DNA from: G963676205 sp964342525
GTDB lineage: Bacteria > Campylobacterota > Campylobacteria > Campylobacterales > Arcobacteraceae
Assembly: GCA_964342525.1 (NCBI GenBank)
Contig: CAYFGQ010000109.1
Coordinates: 1-8,353, forward strand
Length of the DNA: 8,353 nt
Direction: 5' to 3'
In this document: positions 5,474 through 8,353 of the stretch, in pieces
Position numbering within the stretch: the stretch's first letter is position 1
How the letters are laid out: the number at the start of each line of letters is the position of its first letter
The notes under the pieces: model-generated
The model's input: only the letters and a program-made list of their open reading frames with translations
What the model was told of the DNA's origin: nothing
Database searches by the model: none
Position numbers and translations under genes: made by a program

Positions 5474-6568
5474 TTATAAAGGCAATCTAATTGTGAATTG
5501 TGCACCATCATTTTTATTTTTTACTATGATATCTCCACAACAATGGTTTTCAATAATCGTTTTTGCCATGTATAGACCTAAACCTGTACCATTTTTATTT
5601 GACTTAGTACTAAAATAGGCTTCAAAAACTTTATCTATGATCTCATCTTTTATTCCACCGCCATTATCTTGAATCTCTATTATACAATATCTATCCTCTT
5701 TATATGTTTTAATAGATATTGCCCTATGATCCACATGATTTCTCTCTACTAATACATCCCTAGCATTTTTAATTACATTTATAAATACTTGAACTATCTC
5801 ATTGGTATAAGTGTTTACTATTAGATCATCTTTGATATCAATATCAAGCTTTATATTATCGACCTTAACCATATAAGCCAAAAATTCTATGGTTTGATCA
5901 ACGATCTCGCCTATCTTTATATCTTCTTTTTCCTTATCAGGTTTGAAAAAATCTCTAAAATCATCAATAGTACTAGACATATAATTTAATTGGGACATGA
6001 TATCATTTACAGTGTCATCTATAAACTCATCGCTTAGTTCCTCTTCAAGCATTTTTGTGATTGGTATTTTTTGTGCTAGTAAGGAAACTGCTTGTAGAGG
6101 TTGTCTCCATTGATGGGCTATCATTGATATCATCTCACCCATTGCTGCAGATTTTGATTGTTGAACTATAATACTATGTTGAGATTCAAGCTCTTTATGA
6201 TCAGTGATATCTAGTCTTAAAGCCGTATATCCTGTTATTTTACCATCATTATCAAAGTTTGGCTCTATAATAGTACTTACCCAATAATAAGCACCATTTT
6301 TAGTTTTATTTTTAATATCACCTTTCCAAACTTTTCCAGCTTCTATTGTGGTCCACATATCTTCAAAGATTGCTTCTTTCATATCTTCATGGCGCACAAT
6401 ATTGTGAGATTCTCCTAAAAGCTCCTCTTTTGTATAACCACTTATTTTACAAAAAGCTTCAGAGACATTAGTAATAATCCCCTCTTTATCAGTTTGGGAG
6501 ATGATCACATACTTATCCATAATTTCTAAGGATTTGTCTTGGATAGATTTATCTAGTTCTAAATACAT
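5474..6568 (-). CDS. Soluble PAS-domain sensor histidine kinase
   Basis: The protein has 364 residues, with no signal peptide or membrane segment, so it acts in the cytoplasm. Residues about 18-125 form one PAS domain of the Aer/CetB style: NVSEAFCKISGYTKEEL, HNIVRHEDM (56-64), then WKGDIKNKTKNGAYYWV, ending ITDHKELE as a PAC motif. The kinase core follows: AAMGEMISMIAHQWRQPL with His152 as acceptor, N box FINVIKNARD (262-271), G1 DNGGGI (301-306), F box FEAYFSTK (315-322), and G2 NGTGLGLYM. PAS domains of this signature often bind FAD or haem and report redox or oxygen; the cofactor is not proven here. The start ATG lies three bases after the small cysteine protein's stop and has only a purine-rich AAAGAAAA before it, so translation is probably coupled. 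No receiver domain or response regulator is nearby. The kinase core is a close relative of that in the 7TMR kinase. Confidence 0.9.
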   Translation of the reverse strand: MYLELDKSIQDKSLEIMDKYVIISQTDKEGIITNVSEAFCKISGYTKEELLGESHNIVRHEDMKEAIFEDMWTTIEAGKVWKGDIKNKTKNGAYYWVSTIIEPNFDNDGKITGYTALRLDITDHKELESQHSIIVQQSKSAAMGEMISMIAHQWRQPLQAVSLLAQKIPITKMLEEELSDEFIDDTVNDIMSQLNYMSSTIDDFRDFFKPDKEKEDIKIGEIVDQTIEFLAYMVKVDNIKLDIDIKDDLIVNTYTNEIVQVFINVIKNARDVLVERNHVDHRAISIKTYKEDRYCIIEIQDNGGGIKDEIIDKVFEAYFSTKSNKNGTGLGLYMAKTIIENHCCGDIIVKNKNDGAQFTIRLPL

Positions 6569-6571
6569 AAT

Positions 6572-6742
6572 TTATTTTCTTTGTTTTAGTTCAAATAGTT
6601 TACAGTCCTCTCCACTACTTTGTTTTACTATAATGGAAGGCAATTTTCTAGACTTAAAACCATAAGCTTTACAACCATGAGGTTGGGCTTGGATCCAAGT
6701 TACATAATAATATTTACATTTTTGACATACTATTCTATTCAT
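6572..6742 (-). CDS. 56-residue four-cysteine protein, possible zinc-binding
   Basis: The gene reads MNRIVCQKCKYYYVTWIQAQ, then PHGCKAYGFKSRKLPSIIVK, then QSSGEDCKLFELKQRK and TAA. Cysteines stand at 6, 9, 24 and 47 (C-x2-C-x14-C-x22-C), the kind of layout that binds zinc or iron. As I remember, a conserved family of small bacterial proteins has the same skeleton (CxxCxYYxVTWD..xPxGC+A.GFKSK..PS..V..SSG..C..FE), so this is probably a real gene of that family although it is short. Its function is unknown to me. Some databases give related proteins a uracil-DNA glycosylase name, which I would not trust for a 56-residue protein. It is the first gene of the minus-strand operon, three bases ahead of the PAS kinase. 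The ribosome site is weak. Confidence 0.85.
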   Translation of the reverse strand: MNRIVCQKCKYYYVTWIQAQPHGCKAYGFKSRKLPSIIVKQSSGEDCKLFELKQRK

Positions 6743-6927
6743 TGAAATCTATTTTACATTATTTTTATTTAAAAAATGAAATTTTGATTCTCTAAAACCA
6801 ATATATACTCGAGTAAAATAGTAAGATTTTTGTCATATTCTAAAAATTATTCTTTAAAATTTTTTTAAAGCTTGTTAAGTTTTTAAATGATAGAATTTTT
6901 AGATATATAAACCTGTAGGAGAATTTA
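6743..6927. promoter_or_regulatory. Divergent intergenic region with candidate promoter for the chemoreceptor gene
   Basis: The region serves the minus-strand operon on one side and the chemoreceptor on the other. For the plus strand, TAGAAT (6891-6896) lies about 31 bases before the ATG and is preceded by T-rich tracts, as in Campylobacter-type vegetative promoters. TAAAG (6866-6870) followed by GATAG (6889-6893) could alternatively be read as a weak sigma-28-like pair, but that fit is poor. Two palindromes occur: TACTCGAGTA (6806-6815), and CTTTAAAA with TTTTAAAG (6852-6859 and 6863-6870). No clear -10 box was found for the minus-strand operon. Confidence 0.4.
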
Positions 6928-8163
6928 ATGTTTGGACTAGGTGGTGGCAATAATACAGATGTTCTAAATGAATATTTTATGGAATTTGTTGAGTTTGTAC
7001 AACAAAAAAGAAATAAAATACAAACAAGAGAACTTAGATATGATGCAAAAACAAATGCAATCTTAAAAGAGTGGAATGATAAGGTTGAACAAACTGTAAA
7101 AACTATGCAAGATGATATGAGAATCATGGGAGAAGTGGTACTCGTAACAGATAAAGCAGAACAAGGTATCTTTAAATGTAGAGTAAAAGCAAGCTCTAAT
7201 AACTTCTTACTTATGAATCTAAAAGCAAATGTAAATAAAATGCTTGATGAGATTGAAAAAACTATGAAAGAATTATCAGAAGTCGTTTTATCATATGCAA
7301 ATGATGACTATAGATCAAAGATAAATATTTCAGAAACAATGAAAGCAGAGATGAGAGTTGTTTTAGAGTCTGTTAACAAACTAGGTGACGAATTAGCTGG
7401 TTCTGCAAAAACAAATCTTCAAAATGGTGAAACACTAGAATCAAATGCTACACAAATGAATCAGTCAGTTCAAAATGTGGCACATAAAGCAAATGAACAA
7501 GCTGCATCCCTAGAAGAAACAGCTGCAGCAGTTGAAGAGATCACATCAATCACAAGAAACAATGCAGACAATGCATCAAAAATGGCAAACCTAGGATCAA
7601 CCGTAAAATCAGCTGTAACAACAGGTCAAGGACTAGCAACGAAAACAGCTAGCTCCATGGATGAGATAAATACAGAAGTAAATGCGATCAATGAAGCGAT
7701 AACAGTGATTGATCAAATTGCATTCCAAACAAATATTCTTTCACTAAATGCTGCAGTTGAAGCTGCTACAGCAGGTGAAGCTGGTAAAGGTTTTGCGGTT
7801 GTTGCACAAGAGGTAAGAAACCTAGCAGCAAGATCTGCAGAAGCTGCAAAAGAGATTAAAGATCTTGTGGAAAATGCAACAGCTAAAGCAAATGAGGGTA
7901 AAAATATCTCTGATGAGATGATTAAAGGATATGAAGAACTAAATACTCATATTACTGAAACTATTAGTATTATTGGTGATGTAAGTTCAGCTTCAAAAGA
8001 GCAAATGACAGGAATTGAGCAAATTAATGATGCGGTAACAATGCTAGATAGAGTGACACAAGAAAATGCAAGTGAAGCAAATAGTGTTGCAAATATTGCA
8101 AATGAGACATTAACTATGGCTAATTCTTTAGTTAATGACGCAAGTACTAAAAAATTTAATTAA
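6928..8163 (+). CDS. Soluble methyl-accepting chemotaxis protein
   Basis: The protein has 411 residues. No hydrophobic segment long enough to span the membrane is present, so it should be cytoplasmic. Residues 1-90 contain no domain I can name. Residues about 92-150 resemble the linker that follows HAMP in Campylobacterota receptors (LKANVNKMLDEIEKTM, then YANDDYRSKI). Residues about 160-405 are the signalling coiled coil. Its hairpin tip IDQIAFQTNILSLNAAVEAA (261-280) is followed by TAGEAGKGFAVVAQEVRNLA, the CheA/CheW contact region; the usual Arg of 'AARAGE' is Thr281. LEETAAAVEEI (195-205) is a likely methylation stretch. The ATG is preceded by AGGAG with six bases between. A PAS-protein gene follows after 21 bases, suggesting that the PAS protein feeds its signal to this receptor. 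No CheB-type C-terminal pentapeptide is seen. Confidence 0.92.
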   Translation: MFGLGGGNNTDVLNEYFMEFVEFVQQKRNKIQTRELRYDAKTNAILKEWNDKVEQTVKTMQDDMRIMGEVVLVTDKAEQGIFKCRVKASSNNFLLMNLKANVNKMLDEIEKTMKELSEVVLSYANDDYRSKINISETMKAEMRVVLESVNKLGDELAGSAKTNLQNGETLESNATQMNQSVQNVAHKANEQAASLEETAAAVEEITSITRNNADNASKMANLGSTVKSAVTTGQGLATKTASSMDEINTEVNAINEAITVIDQIAFQTNILSLNAAVEAATAGEAGKGFAVVAQEVRNLAARSAEAAKEIKDLVENATAKANEGKNISDEMIKGYEELNTHITETISIIGDVSSASKEQMTGIEQINDAVTMLDRVTQENASEANSVANIANETLTMANSLVNDASTKKFN

Positions 8164-8184
8164 TAAAAACTGGGGGAGGACAAA

Positions 8185-8353
8185 ATGGCTGGAGAAACAG
8201 TATTAGATGATAATGCATTCCTAGTGAGTGAAACAGATGCAAAAGGGATAATCTCTTTTGCAAATGATGATTTTTGTAAAGTAGCAGAATATGAACTAGA
8301 AGAGTTAATGGGTAATCCACACAATATGGTAAGACACCCAGATATGCCAAAGG
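8185..8353 (+). CDS. N-terminus of an Aer/CetB-like PAS-domain protein (3' end outside the window)
   Basis: The frame opens at ATG 8185-8187 with a strong ribosome site, GGGGGAGGA (8172-8180), and stays open to the edge for 56 codons. The product begins MAGETVLDDNAFLVSETDAK, then GIISFANDDFCKVAEYELEE, then LMGNPHNMVRHPDMPK. This is the first half of a PAS domain with the HNMVRHPDMP signature of Aer and CetB, which bind FAD and sense electron-transport or redox state. Whether the protein is a PAS-only CetB type or carries a further signalling domain lies outside the window. It is 21 bases behind the soluble chemoreceptor and almost certainly co-transcribed with it. Confidence 0.85.
   Translation, partial: MAGETVLDDNAFLVSETDAKGIISFANDDFCKVAEYELEELMGNPHNMVRHPDMPK

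Noticed and set aside
6840..7127. Minus-strand 95-codon open frame
   Set aside because: It covers the chemoreceptor promoter and its 5' coding region in antisense, and has a low-complexity composition.
8156..8350. Minus-strand 64-codon open frame
   Set aside because: It is antisense to the PAS-protein start, which has a strong ribosome site and a recognisable domain.
1..8353. CRISPR array, tRNA, rRNA or prophage module
   Set aside because: No regularly spaced direct repeats, cloverleaf-like sequence, rRNA segment or phage structural gene was seen on reading both strands.

Overview
The window is very AT-rich, with genes packed on both strands. It reads like a chromosomal segment of a Campylobacterota species, most likely Arcobacter-like. 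Supporting signs are the two histidine kinases with an HQWRQPL phospho-acceptor box, an all-alpha dimeric dUTPase that (as I remember that protein) resembles the Campylobacter jejuni enzyme along nearly its whole length, and a soluble chemoreceptor followed by an Aer/CetB-like PAS protein. The taxonomic assignment is inference from protein style; there is no rRNA gene here.

Layout. Positions 1-114 hold the 3' end of a plus-strand gene, probably a phosphoribosyltransferase. It converges on a minus-strand gene (125-607) for a small membrane-anchored coiled-coil protein of unknown function, with a hairpin between them. Positions 608-1302 have no credible gene. They carry a nested, imperfect inverted-repeat element (about 694-1179) made of one full and two partial copies of a unit of about 109 bases, with a terminator-like hairpin at the centre. 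This is the most unusual part of the window.

From 6742 down to 1303 every gene is on the minus strand. In transcription order they are: a 56-residue four-cysteine protein (6572-6742), a PAS-domain histidine kinase (5474-6568), a dUTPase with an N-terminal helix-turn-helix-like extension (4511-5431), an inositol-monophosphatase-family protein (3735-4511), a 7TMR-DISM membrane histidine kinase (1616-3661) and an 82-residue hypothetical protein (1303-1551). The first four are separated by 3 bases, 42 bases and a 1-base overlap, and look like one operon. The 7TMR kinase follows after 73 bases and may have its own transcript; the 82-residue gene has a good -10 box of its own. Neither kinase has a response-regulator gene in the window.

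On the plus strand, divergent from the minus-strand block, 6928-8163 encodes a methyl-accepting chemotaxis protein with no membrane segment. After 21 bases comes the start of a PAS-domain protein (8185 to the window edge). The pair resembles the bipartite CetA/CetB energy-taxis arrangement, but with a soluble receptor. The PAS domain of the 5474-6568 kinase and that of the protein at 8185 share the same signature (HN-I/M-VRH-x-DM), so redox- or energy-type sensing may be the theme on both sides of the divergent intergenic region. That last point is inference.
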